9,149 nucleotides of DNA, taken from the NCBI GenBank assembly GCA_028293405.1, contig JAQGOW010000117.1, positions 1 to 9,149 of the forward strand. The letters are read 5' to 3'. Source of the DNA: Verrucomicrobiales bacterium (lineage in GTDB: Bacteria; Verrucomicrobiota; Verrucomicrobiia; Limisphaerales; Palsa-1400). This document shows positions 1 through 5,834 of the stretch, one piece after another. The notes beneath the pieces are model-generated. The model did no database searches. It was not told the DNA's origin and was given only the letters and a program-made list of their open reading frames with translations. The translations under genes were made by a program, and so were the position numbers. Every line of letters begins with the position of its first letter. Position 1 is the first letter of the stretch.

Positions 1-38
1 GAGCGGTGAGCACGTTTAACCGTTCGAAAAAACCGGTA

Positions 39-69
39 GGGTTACACCCCATGGAGACTGAGTGCCACC
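39..69 (+). promoter_or_regulatory. Shared upstream motif, copy 1 (putative promoter/operator)
   Basis: The 14-mer GGGTTACACCCCAT (39-52) is followed by GAGT at 60-63 and a CCACC block ending at 69. The same 14-mer recurs without mismatch at 1397 and 6920, each time about 90 bases before the first ATG of a gene run; here the distance from motif start to ATG is 88. The layout of an upstream block and a second block about 30 bases in total fits the -35/-10 of an alternative (for example ECF-type) sigma factor, or an operator for one regulator. The preceding bases (CGGTA) resemble those before the other copies (CAGTAA, CAGTC). CGTAG at 73-77 recurs near copy 3. Function is inferred; the conservation is seen. 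Confidence 0.6.
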
Positions 70-126
70 GGACGTAGCCTCAGCATTATCAAAAAAGAGC
101 AATCAATCACCAAAACCAAAATCACG

Positions 127-570
127 ATGAAACATAAAACATTATTCCTCTCACTACTTTCTGCCGGCGCTCTCGTCGTCGGTTGCAATCAAGACTCCGC
201 GTCGACGCAACTGGACAAAGTCCAGGCCAAAACCGCAAACGCGGCCGATGACATGAAGGACTACACCTACGCGCAGAAAGCTGAATTCACGGCGAAGATG
301 CAGTCGCAGTTGGCCGACATCAACAAGGACCTGGATACTCTCCAGGCCAAGATCGATAAATCCAGCGACGCTGTTAAGGCCGAGTGCAAACCGAAGCTTC
401 AAGTTCTGCGCGATCAGCAGTCTGAACTCGGCAAGCAACTCGACAAGGTCAAGGACGCGACCGAGTCCACCTGGGATTCCGTCAAAGCCGGCACCAGCAA
501 AGCCTACGCTTCGCTGAAAGAAGGCTTCCAACAATCTCGCCAATGGATCAGCGACAAAATCGCCCCATAA
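127..570 (+). CDS. Small coiled-coil lipoprotein, unknown function
   Basis: This 147-residue protein begins with a lipoprotein signal: Lys/His at the N-terminus, a hydrophobic stretch, then VVGC with the acylatable cysteine at residue 20, so it is probably membrane-anchored and faces the periplasm. The rest is charged, Ala/Lys/Asp/Gln-rich and nearly free of Pro and Gly through about residues 25-115, with heptad-like spacing that predicts long amphipathic helices or a coiled coil. The C-terminus (WDSVKAG...AYASLKEGF...WISDKIAP) looks amphipathic and could lie on a membrane. It resembles LEA-like or apolipoprotein-like helical stress proteins in composition only; I do not recognise a named family. 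No Shine-Dalgarno precedes the ATG; the leader is A-rich. It is the first gene after motif copy 1. Confidence 0.85.
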   Translation: MKHKTLFLSLLSAGALVVGCNQDSASTQLDKVQAKTANAADDMKDYTYAQKAEFTAKMQSQLADINKDLDTLQAKIDKSSDAVKAECKPKLQVLRDQQSELGKQLDKVKDATESTWDSVKAGTSKAYASLKEGFQQSRQWISDKIAP

Positions 571-591
571 GCTGAGCACAATTTAGAATCG

Positions 592-600
592 AAGGAGGTG
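592..600 (+). promoter_or_regulatory. Near-perfect Shine-Dalgarno site
   Basis: AAGGAGGTG, followed by A at 601, is almost fully complementary to the 3' end of 16S rRNA and sits 9 bases before the ATG at 610. Most other genes in the window have no recognisable ribosome binding site, so this one both supports the short reading frame at 610 and marks it as strongly translated. Confidence 0.8.
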
Positions 601-609
601 AATGCATTT

Positions 610-729
610 ATGGCAAAGAAAAGTAGAGGCGGTCGAATGACTGCTGCAAAGAAACGCGCCACTAAAAGTCCCGGCGGAAAAGGCCCGGTCAAAAACCGTC
701 CCGCTGGCCGCAAAATCATGAGCACTTAA
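610..729 (+). CDS. 39-residue highly basic protein
   Basis: This short frame runs from MAKKSRGGRM to RKIMST and ends in TAA. It has 8 Lys and 5 Arg and no acidic residue, with Gly/Pro-containing basic segments (KSPGGKGPVK, RPAGRK) like the tails of histone H1-like or other nucleic-acid-binding proteins. It has no hydrophobic segment, so it is probably cytoplasmic. The main evidence that it is a gene is the near-perfect Shine-Dalgarno at 592-600 with ideal spacing. It lies 39 bases after the lipoprotein gene and probably shares its transcript. A role in binding DNA, RNA or polyphosphate is inferred from charge alone. I recognise no named family. Confidence 0.7.
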   Translation: MAKKSRGGRMTAAKKRATKSPGGKGPVKNRPAGRKIMST

Positions 730-878
730 GCTCAAAAGACAAAACACTCAGGCGCGCCTCTGTTGAAACAACGTCGCGCGCTTGAGGTCACTTTTGCAAT
801 TCAAAGCACGCCGAGGAACGACGCCCTGGCGGTCCAAAAATTCCGGGAAAACGCAGCAGTGCAGGCCTTATCAAAAAT

Positions 879-1124
879 ATGAAACACAGAAAAAATCAGG
901 ATCAGTTCCAAAAACCAGTCAGCACCGCACGCTCAGCGGCGATTGCCGACCCAACAACCAGTGCCAGCCCGCACGTGACGACGGTAGAAGAAGTGTCCAG
1001 AAAAGCGTACTTCATCTATTTGAATCAGGGTTCGCCGCAAGGCCGGGAAATGGATCATTGGCTGTCCGCGGAAGCCGAGCTGATCGCCGACGCCAAACCG
1101 AATCAACCGGCATTATTTTCCTGA
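879..1124 (+). CDS. DUF2934 domain protein
   Basis: This is an 81-residue soluble protein. Residues about 36-70 match the DUF2934 pattern: an Ala-Tyr pair (A43, Y44) in the first helix, a Gly-rich turn (GSPQGRE, 51-57), then H60-W61 and A64-E65 in the second helix. The first 30 residues are basic and Ser/Thr/Pro-rich and probably disordered. The biochemical role of DUF2934 is unknown; members are short proteins common in Proteobacteria, Acidobacteria and the PVC group. There is no signal peptide. The ATG has no Shine-Dalgarno and follows A-rich sequence. The next gene starts 9 bases after the stop, so the two are probably co-transcribed. The family call is good; the function is not known. Confidence 0.8.
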   Translation: MKHRKNQDQFQKPVSTARSAAIADPTTSASPHVTTVEEVSRKAYFIYLNQGSPQGREMDHWLSAEAELIADAKPNQPALFS

Positions 1125-1133
1125 TCACACATT

Positions 1134-1337
1134 ATGAAATCTCCCAAGAAGACGGAAGTGCCAGTTTTCGCCCAGGCCCTGCATTACATTCGCCAGCGCA
1201 CGAACACGAAGGCCGTCATGCCTGGCAAAGCAAAACGCGACAATACCTTTTCCAAATCGCGCGACACCCGTGAAGACCGCGGCACGCGCCAGGCCAAGAC
1301 CATGAATAGTTCGCGGACGCAATCCGGCCGACGCTAG
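1134..1337 (+). CDS. 67-residue basic protein, unknown
   Basis: This short protein has 18 Lys/Arg against 5 Asp/Glu and an Arg/Lys/Ser/Thr-rich second half (about residues 30-67), which looks disordered. A short possible helix (VFAQALHYIRQR, 11-22) lies near the N-terminus. It has no signal peptide or membrane segment. It starts 9 bases after the DUF2934 gene and probably belongs to the same transcript, which ends before motif copy 2. Like the 39-residue protein at 610 it could bind nucleic acid, but that rests only on charge. Overlapping frames are open here too, so coding status is likely but not certain. I recognise no family. Confidence 0.5.
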   Translation: MKSPKKTEVPVFAQALHYIRQRTNTKAVMPGKAKRDNTFSKSRDTREDRGTRQAKTMNSSRTQSGRR

Positions 1338-1396
1338 CGCAGCCATTCCTGCGCACGCGCGGTGCTGCAAAGCTACTGTCTACTTAACTGCAGTAA

Positions 1397-1429
1397 GGGT
1401 TACACCCCATTGGGCATCTGGAGTCTACC
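1397..1429 (+). promoter_or_regulatory. Shared upstream motif, copy 2 (putative promoter/operator)
   Basis: GGGTTACACCCCAT occupies 1397-1410, identical to copies 1 and 3, followed by GAGTCTACC at 1421-1429. TCTACC resembles the -10 of several ECF sigma promoters and lies 16 bases after the TTACACCCC block. The ATG of the FecR-domain gene is 93 bases from the motif start. The surrounding 152-base gap (1338-1489) holds no gene I can support. Confidence 0.6.
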
Positions 1430-1489
1430 AACTACTCTCTCATCTAAGCGGGAGTCCCGCCTGCGGTATCACACAAAAGACACTGGTTT

Positions 1490-2212
1490 ATGAAAAACAA
1501 ATATATCTTCACTCGGTTCGGCGTAGTGGCTATCTACCTGCTCAACGTTGCTCTCTTCGCTCAAGTGGAAATACGCGAACCATCAAAGCCCGCGACTACT
1601 GTTAAAATAATGAACACGTCTACCGCGCCTCAAGCCATCGTGGTTCGCGTGAACGGGACCTGTGAATGGTCTGAAGACGGCACCCATTTTCAAGCCGCGA
1701 AAGCCGGCGAGGTTTTTACAGAAGGTGTCACCTTGCGGACCGCTGCTAATTCCCGACTGGACATGTTTTTCCGAAGAATCGGCACCAGCGTCCGGTTGCA
1801 GGAAGGCACTGAGGTGAAGCTTGAAAAATTGGAGCGACACATGAAAGAAGGAACGCCGCAAATGGAGACTCTTCTTGACCTCCGCGCAGGCAGAATATTT
1901 ACGGTGGTACGTTCTCTGGTGCCCGGTTGCACGTTCGAGATCAGGAACGCCGCCGGACGCTCAGTGGTCGAAGGCGGCGGCGCCGAGGGAAGATACATCG
2001 TCACGGCTGACGGCACCCACGTGACTGAGAAAAAATCCACTGCGCCGCTGAAAGTCATTCGCGAAACGGGCGTCACCGTCATCGCGCCCGGGATGCGATA
2101 CGACGCCAAGGATGGCAAAACATTCTCTGTCAGCACGCCTGAAGCAGTGAAATCGCTCATCGATTTTGACGAACTGCACTCATTGATCGAGCAAGAGTCC
2201 GCGAAAAATTAA
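1490..2212 (+). CDS. Secreted FecR-domain protein
   Basis: This 240-residue protein has an N-terminal signal (hydrophobic 10-22, likely cleavage after ALFA, residue 24). The middle, about residues 70-175, has FecR-fold features: a parameter such as GEVFTEGVTLRTAANSRLDM, then GTSVRLQEGTEVKLEKL, a LDLRAGRIFTVV strand, and a FEIRNAAGRSVVEGG block. In classical systems FecR senses a TonB-receptor signal and controls an ECF sigma factor. Here there is no N-terminal cytoplasmic anti-sigma region, no sigma gene and no receptor next to it, so it belongs to the large group of orphan periplasmic FecR-domain proteins seen in Verrucomicrobiota and Planctomycetes, whose role is unclear. It is the first gene after motif copy 2; the next gene starts 23 bases later. 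Confidence 0.8.
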   Translation: MKNKYIFTRFGVVAIYLLNVALFAQVEIREPSKPATTVKIMNTSTAPQAIVVRVNGTCEWSEDGTHFQAAKAGEVFTEGVTLRTAANSRLDMFFRRIGTSVRLQEGTEVKLEKLERHMKEGTPQMETLLDLRAGRIFTVVRSLVPGCTFEIRNAAGRSVVEGGGAEGRYIVTADGTHVTEKKSTAPLKVIRETGVTVIAPGMRYDAKDGKTFSVSTPEAVKSLIDFDELHSLIEQESAKN

Positions 2213-2235
2213 TTTTATCAGCCAAAAACATTTAT

Positions 2236-3243
2236 ATGAAAAAGACAACATGCTCCGCAGGCAAAATTGCGATAGCGCTTTGCAGCGCGCTGCTGAGCTA
2301 CACCGCTTACGGCCAACCCACCATCGAAGTTACAGCACCATCGGTACACGTCGCGCTTCCTTCCATCGAAATTCGCGCCGAGAGTGATTTCTACGAACCG
2401 CTCGCGCCTCAGGGAGAATGGGTCGTCGTCGGCTCGTACGGCCGTTGCTGGCGGCCTGCTCACGTCGCCCGTGATTGGCGCCCTTATTGCAACGGCAATT
2501 GGGAACGCACTGATGCTGGCTGGTACTGGGTCAGCGATGAACCGTGGGCTTGGGCGACGTACCACTACGGACGCTGGGATTACACCGATGATTTCGGCTG
2601 GTATTGGGTGCCGCAAGTTCAGTGGGCACCGGCTTGGGTATCGTGGCATGAAGGCGGCGGTTACATCGGTTGGGCGCCCTTGCAACCACGGGTGAGCATT
2701 TCGGTCCATGGTTATGTGGGATTCAATCAAAGCCGACTCCCATCTCGTGCCTACGTCTTTGTGCAACCTGGCCGTTTTCTGGAGCCGGTCCGCTCCACTA
2801 CCGTCGTTGTGAATACGACTACGATCATTAACAAAACGGTCATTATCTCGAACACCAAGATCGTCAACAACACCGTCATCAACGGTGGTCCGGCGACGGC
2901 AGTGATCGAAAAGGCCAGCGGTCGCCGGGTCCACCCCGTCGCTGTTCACGAATTGCGTCAAAGGGAGGAAGCGCCAGTGGCTAAGCGTGGCTTCGGCGCT
3001 TCGGGTGGAAAGACGAAGTCGGATTCGAATCGCGGTGAAGCTAGATCCGGCGTTACCCATCCCGCGACGACGAAAGAACAGGACGGAAGCAGGGGCGATA
3101 CACGTCTCGAAAAACAATCAAAGCCGGTCAAACAACAAAGGCAACCTGCGCATGAACAGCAGCGCGCGCACGAACAACCCGCCGCAAGCGAAAGACAAGA
3201 ATCAAAGCACGGTTCTGAAAAAGAACACGGCAGAAACCCCTAA
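2236..3243 (+). CDS. DUF6600-type tryptophan-rich secreted protein (paralog A)
   Basis: This 335-residue protein has a signal peptide with likely cleavage after AYG (residue 26). Residues 51-151 are a Trp/Tyr/Gly-rich core with 15 Trp and repeated units of the type GxWxxxxxYGRCW, GNWERTDAGWYW, YGRWDY, FGWYWVP and WVSWHEGGGYIGWAPLQP, as in DUF6600 proteins. Cys71 and Cys85 are conserved in the paralog and could pair. Residues 188-216 form a striking Asn/Thr/Ile/Val strand-like repeat. After about 230 the tail is a disordered Lys/Arg/Gln/Glu/His-rich region. It is close to the gene at 3520: I count 82 of 101 identical core residues. It probably shares a transcript with the FecR gene. Family function is unknown; a periplasmic or surface scaffold is a guess. 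Confidence 0.8.
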   Translation: MKKTTCSAGKIAIALCSALLSYTAYGQPTIEVTAPSVHVALPSIEIRAESDFYEPLAPQGEWVVVGSYGRCWRPAHVARDWRPYCNGNWERTDAGWYWVSDEPWAWATYHYGRWDYTDDFGWYWVPQVQWAPAWVSWHEGGGYIGWAPLQPRVSISVHGYVGFNQSRLPSRAYVFVQPGRFLEPVRSTTVVVNTTTIINKTVIISNTKIVNNTVINGGPATAVIEKASGRRVHPVAVHELRQREEAPVAKRGFGASGGKTKSDSNRGEARSGVTHPATTKEQDGSRGDTRLEKQSKPVKQQRQPAHEQQRAHEQPAASERQESKHGSEKEHGRNP

Positions 3244-3325
3244 CTCTATGCAATCAACTTTTATGGACAAACAACCGTCACGAAGTCAGCATATCATGGC
3301 AAAGCCTAAACGGGTCGGTGCGTCA

Positions 3326-3357
3326 GTAGGTTTAAGTTTGGGTAGGTTTAAGTTTGG
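3326..3357 (+). repeat. Perfect 16-bp tandem duplication
   Basis: GTAGGTTTAAGTTTGG occurs twice head to tail (3326-3341 and 3342-3357) without mismatch, inside the 276-base gap between the two DUF6600-type genes. The gap also holds three CGCCCGG words (from about 3379 to 3423). No clear hairpin, promoter or terminator was found. A weak frame from ATG 3296 to 3469 spans the repeat. Confidence 0.85.
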
Positions 3358-3519
3358 CCTGTTGGTTTTTGATGGGACCGCCCGGATGCGTTTCGCCCGG
3401 CGGTTTGCCACATCCGCCCGGATTAGGTTCGGTGCGCCAACAAAACCAAGCACTCGTAACGATGACTGACAGCCTAGTACCCGCTGAGCATGCCTTGTCA
3501 AAACTGTAAAAGAGTATCT

Positions 3520-4962
3520 ATGAAAAAATTTCAACGCCTCGCCGGAACGATAGCGATAGCCACATGCGGCGCTCTCACCGCATGCACCACCTACGTCGAA
3601 CGACCGCAATCGCGCGAAGTTTACGTCCCGGCACCACAACCAGTGTACGTTGCACCACCCGAACCGGTGTATGAACGGCCTGCTCCAATCGTGGTTGCGC
3701 CGCCGACTGTCTCGGTCGGTGTAGTTATTCAAAGCGAAGACGACTTTTATGAACCGTTGACCCCATACGGCACCTGGGAAGTTGTTCCCGGTTACGGACG
3801 TTGTTGGATTCCGCGAAACGTGGATCGCAATTGGCGTCCGTATTGCAACGGCAATTGGGAGCGAACCGACGCCGGTTGGTATTGGCAGAGCGACGAGCCA
3901 TGGGCCTGGGCGACATATCACTATGGCCGCTGGGACCTCAGCCCGCAATTTGGCTGGTATTGGGTGCCGCAAACACAATGGTCGCCCGCGTGGGTGTCGT
4001 GGCACGAAGGTGGTGGTTATGTCGGTTGGGCCCCTTTGCAGCCGAACGTCAGATTTTCAGGCGGCGCGGCGGTAGTGAATGTCGCAGTCATCGCACCGCA
4101 AGCGTACGTGTTCGTCGAACCGCGTCACTTTATGCAGCCTGTTCGTCCCACGACGATGGTGATCAATAACACGACCATCATCAACAAGACCGTGAACATC
4201 ACGAACGTCAAAATCGTGAACAACACTGTCATCAACGAAGGGCCGCGCACGCAAATCATCGAACAGGCCAGCGGCAAGAAAGTGCGTTCGGTTCCAGTTC
4301 GTGAATTGCGCCAAAAACAAGAAGCCGCCGTTGTCGTCCGAAAAGCGGCACCGCCGGTAGCTCACGAAAAAATCCAAAAGAACGTTCCACCACCCTTTCG
4401 CGCTCAAAGTCAGCCGCAGCCAACCACGACCGCTGTGGACGCGCAACGTCGCGCGAATGAGGCCGAGGCGCGTGCCCAGGAACAACTGCAACGCAACGTC
4501 GCCGAAACCAAGCGAGCAGCGTTAGCCGAATCTCAAAAGCAGACGAGGGACGCCGCCGCCAAAGCGCAGCAACAAGCAACTCTCGAGAAAGCAGCCCAGC
4601 TTGAAGCGCAACGCAGCGCAGCCGAAGCCAAACGAGTAGCCGTGGCCGAATCTCAAAAGCAGGCCCGGGAAGCCGCCGTAAAAGCACAACAACAAGCACG
4701 TCTCGACGCGAAGGAAGCGCAACGCAAAACCGCCGAAGCTGCAGCCCTTAGACCCGTGTCGCCGCGCGCCCAAGTACCCGCGCCCACTTTGCACGGGGGT
4801 GTCCTCACTCAGCCGACCCAGGCACTGCAGCAACCGCACGGCAAACAAAACACCAACGCGGTTAAACGCGTCCAGCAGAAGAACGGCAAAAAATTCCAAC
4901 CTGCAGTGGAAACACCTGTCGTCGTGCCTGCACCAGTCGAACCGATTTCGGATAAGAAATAG
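3520..4962 (+). CDS. DUF6600-type lipoprotein with TolA-like coiled-coil tail (paralog B)
   Basis: The start at 3520 is preferred over an in-frame ATG at 3490 because it gives a proper lipoprotein signal (MKKFQRLAG...GALTAC, lipidated Cys22); the 480-residue product is then membrane-anchored. A Pro/Val/Tyr-rich linker (about 24-70) leads to the Trp-rich core at 75-175, nearly the same as in paralog A, including Cys95 and Cys109. The Asn/Thr/Ile/Val repeat is at about 211-239, followed by the shared IEQASGKKV and RELRQKQEA blocks. Residues about 308-407 are an Ala/Gln/Glu/Lys/Arg coiled coil with two copies of a 40-residue unit (AESQKQ and AKAQQQA in each), much like TolA. The tail (408-480) is Pro/Gln/Val-rich. 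This architecture suits a protein that reaches across the periplasm, but its partner is unknown. Confidence 0.8.
   Translation: MKKFQRLAGTIAIATCGALTACTTYVERPQSREVYVPAPQPVYVAPPEPVYERPAPIVVAPPTVSVGVVIQSEDDFYEPLTPYGTWEVVPGYGRCWIPRNVDRNWRPYCNGNWERTDAGWYWQSDEPWAWATYHYGRWDLSPQFGWYWVPQTQWSPAWVSWHEGGGYVGWAPLQPNVRFSGGAAVVNVAVIAPQAYVFVEPRHFMQPVRPTTMVINNTTIINKTVNITNVKIVNNTVINEGPRTQIIEQASGKKVRSVPVRELRQKQEAAVVVRKAAPPVAHEKIQKNVPPPFRAQSQPQPTTTAVDAQRRANEAEARAQEQLQRNVAETKRAALAESQKQTRDAAAKAQQQATLEKAAQLEAQRSAAEAKRVAVAESQKQAREAAVKAQQQARLDAKEAQRKTAEAAALRPVSPRAQVPAPTLHGGVLTQPTQALQQPHGKQNTNAVKRVQQKNGKKFQPAVETPVVVPAPVEPISDKK
4501..4740 (+). repeat. Two 120-bp-period direct repeats within paralog B
   Basis: Sequence beginning GCCGAAACCAAGCGAGCAGC at 4501 recurs with substitutions at 4621, exactly 120 bases (40 codons) later. 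Both units contain GCCGAATCTCAAAAGCAG and GAAGCGCAACGC; the second is shortened near its 3' end by a few codons. The repeat encodes the coiled-coil tail and probably arose by tandem duplication, as is common in TolA-like helical regions. Confidence 0.8.
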
Positions 4963-4969
4963 CCGCTGT

Positions 4970-4987
4970 ATGGGGAAAACACCCCAT
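4970..4987 (+). promoter_or_regulatory. Palindromic ATGGGG/CCCCAT element before mlaE
   Basis: ATGGGG (4970-4975) and CCCCAT (4982-4987) form a perfect 6-bp inverted repeat with a 6-base loop. Its right half, ACACCCCAT (4979-4987), matches the last nine bases of the 14-mer found at 39, 1397 and 6920. A third ATGGGG at 5015-5020 overlaps the ribosome binding site of the next gene and could pair with the same CCCCAT. It may be an operator variant, a weak hairpin after the lipoprotein gene, or a translational switch. Only the sequence match is seen. Confidence 0.4.
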
Positions 4988-5016
4988 GCCGCTGAACGCC
5001 CTGCAACGTTATAAAT

Positions 5017-5023
5017 GGGGGAG
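5017..5023 (+). promoter_or_regulatory. Ribosome binding site of mlaE-type gene
   Basis: GGGGGAG lies two bases before the ATG at 5026, so the GGAG core is closer than usual. With the A-rich leaders elsewhere it is one of only two clear Shine-Dalgarno-like sites in the window, and it is part of the ATGGGG repeat that can pair with CCCCAT at 4982-4987. Confidence 0.5.
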
Positions 5024-5025
5024 CT

Positions 5026-5832
5026 ATGTCTCCATCTCCATCCACTAACGTGCTCGCCAGGTTGGGCGCCGGAGTGTGGGGCCTGTGGGATCAGTTACGG
5101 CACATTGCGGCCGTTGTCGGAACTGTCCTTTTAGTTTCCATTCGGCCGCGATATTGGGTGGCGGCGGTTCGGAAAGCGTTCGCCATGCAAGTGCTGTACA
5201 TCGGGATCGAACCGCTTTGGTTTGTCGGTGTGGCGGCGGTGTTTGTAGGCATTTCAGTAGTCGTCCAACTTTCCTTTTGGAGCGGCATGGCTGGACAATC
5301 GCAAATGGTCGGACCGCTGCTGGTGACCGTTATTGCCCGCGAACTCGGTCCGGTGCTGATTAATCTCATCGTCATTGTCCGAAGCGGCAGCGCGATGACG
5401 ACCGAATTAGGCGTCCTCCAAATCAACGGGCAAGTGCGCGCGCTCGAAAAACAACGGTGCGACCCCTTCCTGCACATGGTGGTGCCGCGGGTGCTGGGCA
5501 TGGCCGTCTCCACGTTTTGCCTCACGATCGTCTTCATCATCGTCGCGTTCGCGAGCGGCTATTTGTTCGCGGCATGGATGGGTAAAGGCAGCCGCGATTT
5601 GTTTCTGTTCGTCGACAGCGTAGCGAGAGCCCTCCAGTTCAAAGACGTGGTGGACATCTTGGTTAAAAGTATTCTGCCCGCGCTTGTTGCGAGCGCCTGT
5701 TGTTGCATTGGCGGCCTGGGGGTGCGCGGGTCCGACACGGAAATACCGCAAGCAACCCAACGAGCACTGACCTGGTCGATGGCCGGGCTGTTCGTCATCT
5801 CCGCGGCAGTATCGGTTCTGACTTATCTCTGA
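5026..5832 (+). CDS. mlaE: MlaE-family ABC transporter permease
   Basis: This 268-residue inner-membrane protein has the MlaE (permease of Mla-type lipid ABC transporters) signature: ARELGPV at 104-110, RSGSAMTTELG at 119-129, QVRALE at 136-141, DP at 146-147 and PRVLGM at 154-159. Several hydrophobic segments follow (about 65-82, 96-118, 160-185, 213-233, 248-268). In the known system MlaE forms a dimer with MlaF ATPases and an MlaD hexamer to move phospholipids between the membranes. The C-terminal CCCIGGLGVRGSDTEIPQATQRA differs from the usual sequence and has three adjacent Cys. The MCE gene follows after two bases, so the pair is an operon. No mlaF ATPase gene lies in the window. The symbol denotes family membership. 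Confidence 0.9.
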   Translation: MSPSPSTNVLARLGAGVWGLWDQLRHIAAVVGTVLLVSIRPRYWVAAVRKAFAMQVLYIGIEPLWFVGVAAVFVGISVVVQLSFWSGMAGQSQMVGPLLVTVIARELGPVLINLIVIVRSGSAMTTELGVLQINGQVRALEKQRCDPFLHMVVPRVLGMAVSTFCLTIVFIIVAFASGYLFAAWMGKGSRDLFLFVDSVARALQFKDVVDILVKSILPALVASACCCIGGLGVRGSDTEIPQATQRALTWSMAGLFVISAAVSVLTYL

Positions 5833-5834
5833 TT

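Noticed and set aside
1..126. A truncated gene at the left edge
   Set aside because: No frame of useful length with plausible content enters from the edge; only the motif at 39-69 is supportable.
782..1273. A 163-codon plus-strand frame overlapping the DUF2934 gene and the 67-residue gene
   Set aside because: It begins with TTG, covers the DUF2934 domain frame in another phase and has low-complexity Arg/Ser/Gln content with no recognisable domain.
1690..2160. A 156-codon minus-strand frame inside the FecR-domain gene
   Set aside because: It lies wholly opposite a gene with a signal peptide and domain match and shows no family features.
2218..3117. A 299-codon minus-strand open frame opposite paralog A, and a similar one opposite paralog B (3286-4005)
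   Set aside because: They mirror the strongly supported plus-strand genes, have Arg/Pro/His-rich implausible products, and resemble each other only because the underlying genes are paralogs.
3379..3432. Repeated CGCCCGG words as a terminator or REP-like element
   Set aside because: The words are all in the same orientation with irregular spacing and do not form a convincing hairpin.
3490..3519. Upstream ATG at 3490 for paralog B
   Set aside because: It adds a 10-residue polar lead before a canonical lipoprotein signal; the start at 3520 places the lipobox Cys at residue 22.
5700..5834. Upstream extension of the MCE gene to ATG 5700
   Set aside because: The extra 45 residues overlap the end of mlaE in another frame and are polar and Arg-rich; starting at 5835 gives the normal cytoplasmic tail plus membrane helix.
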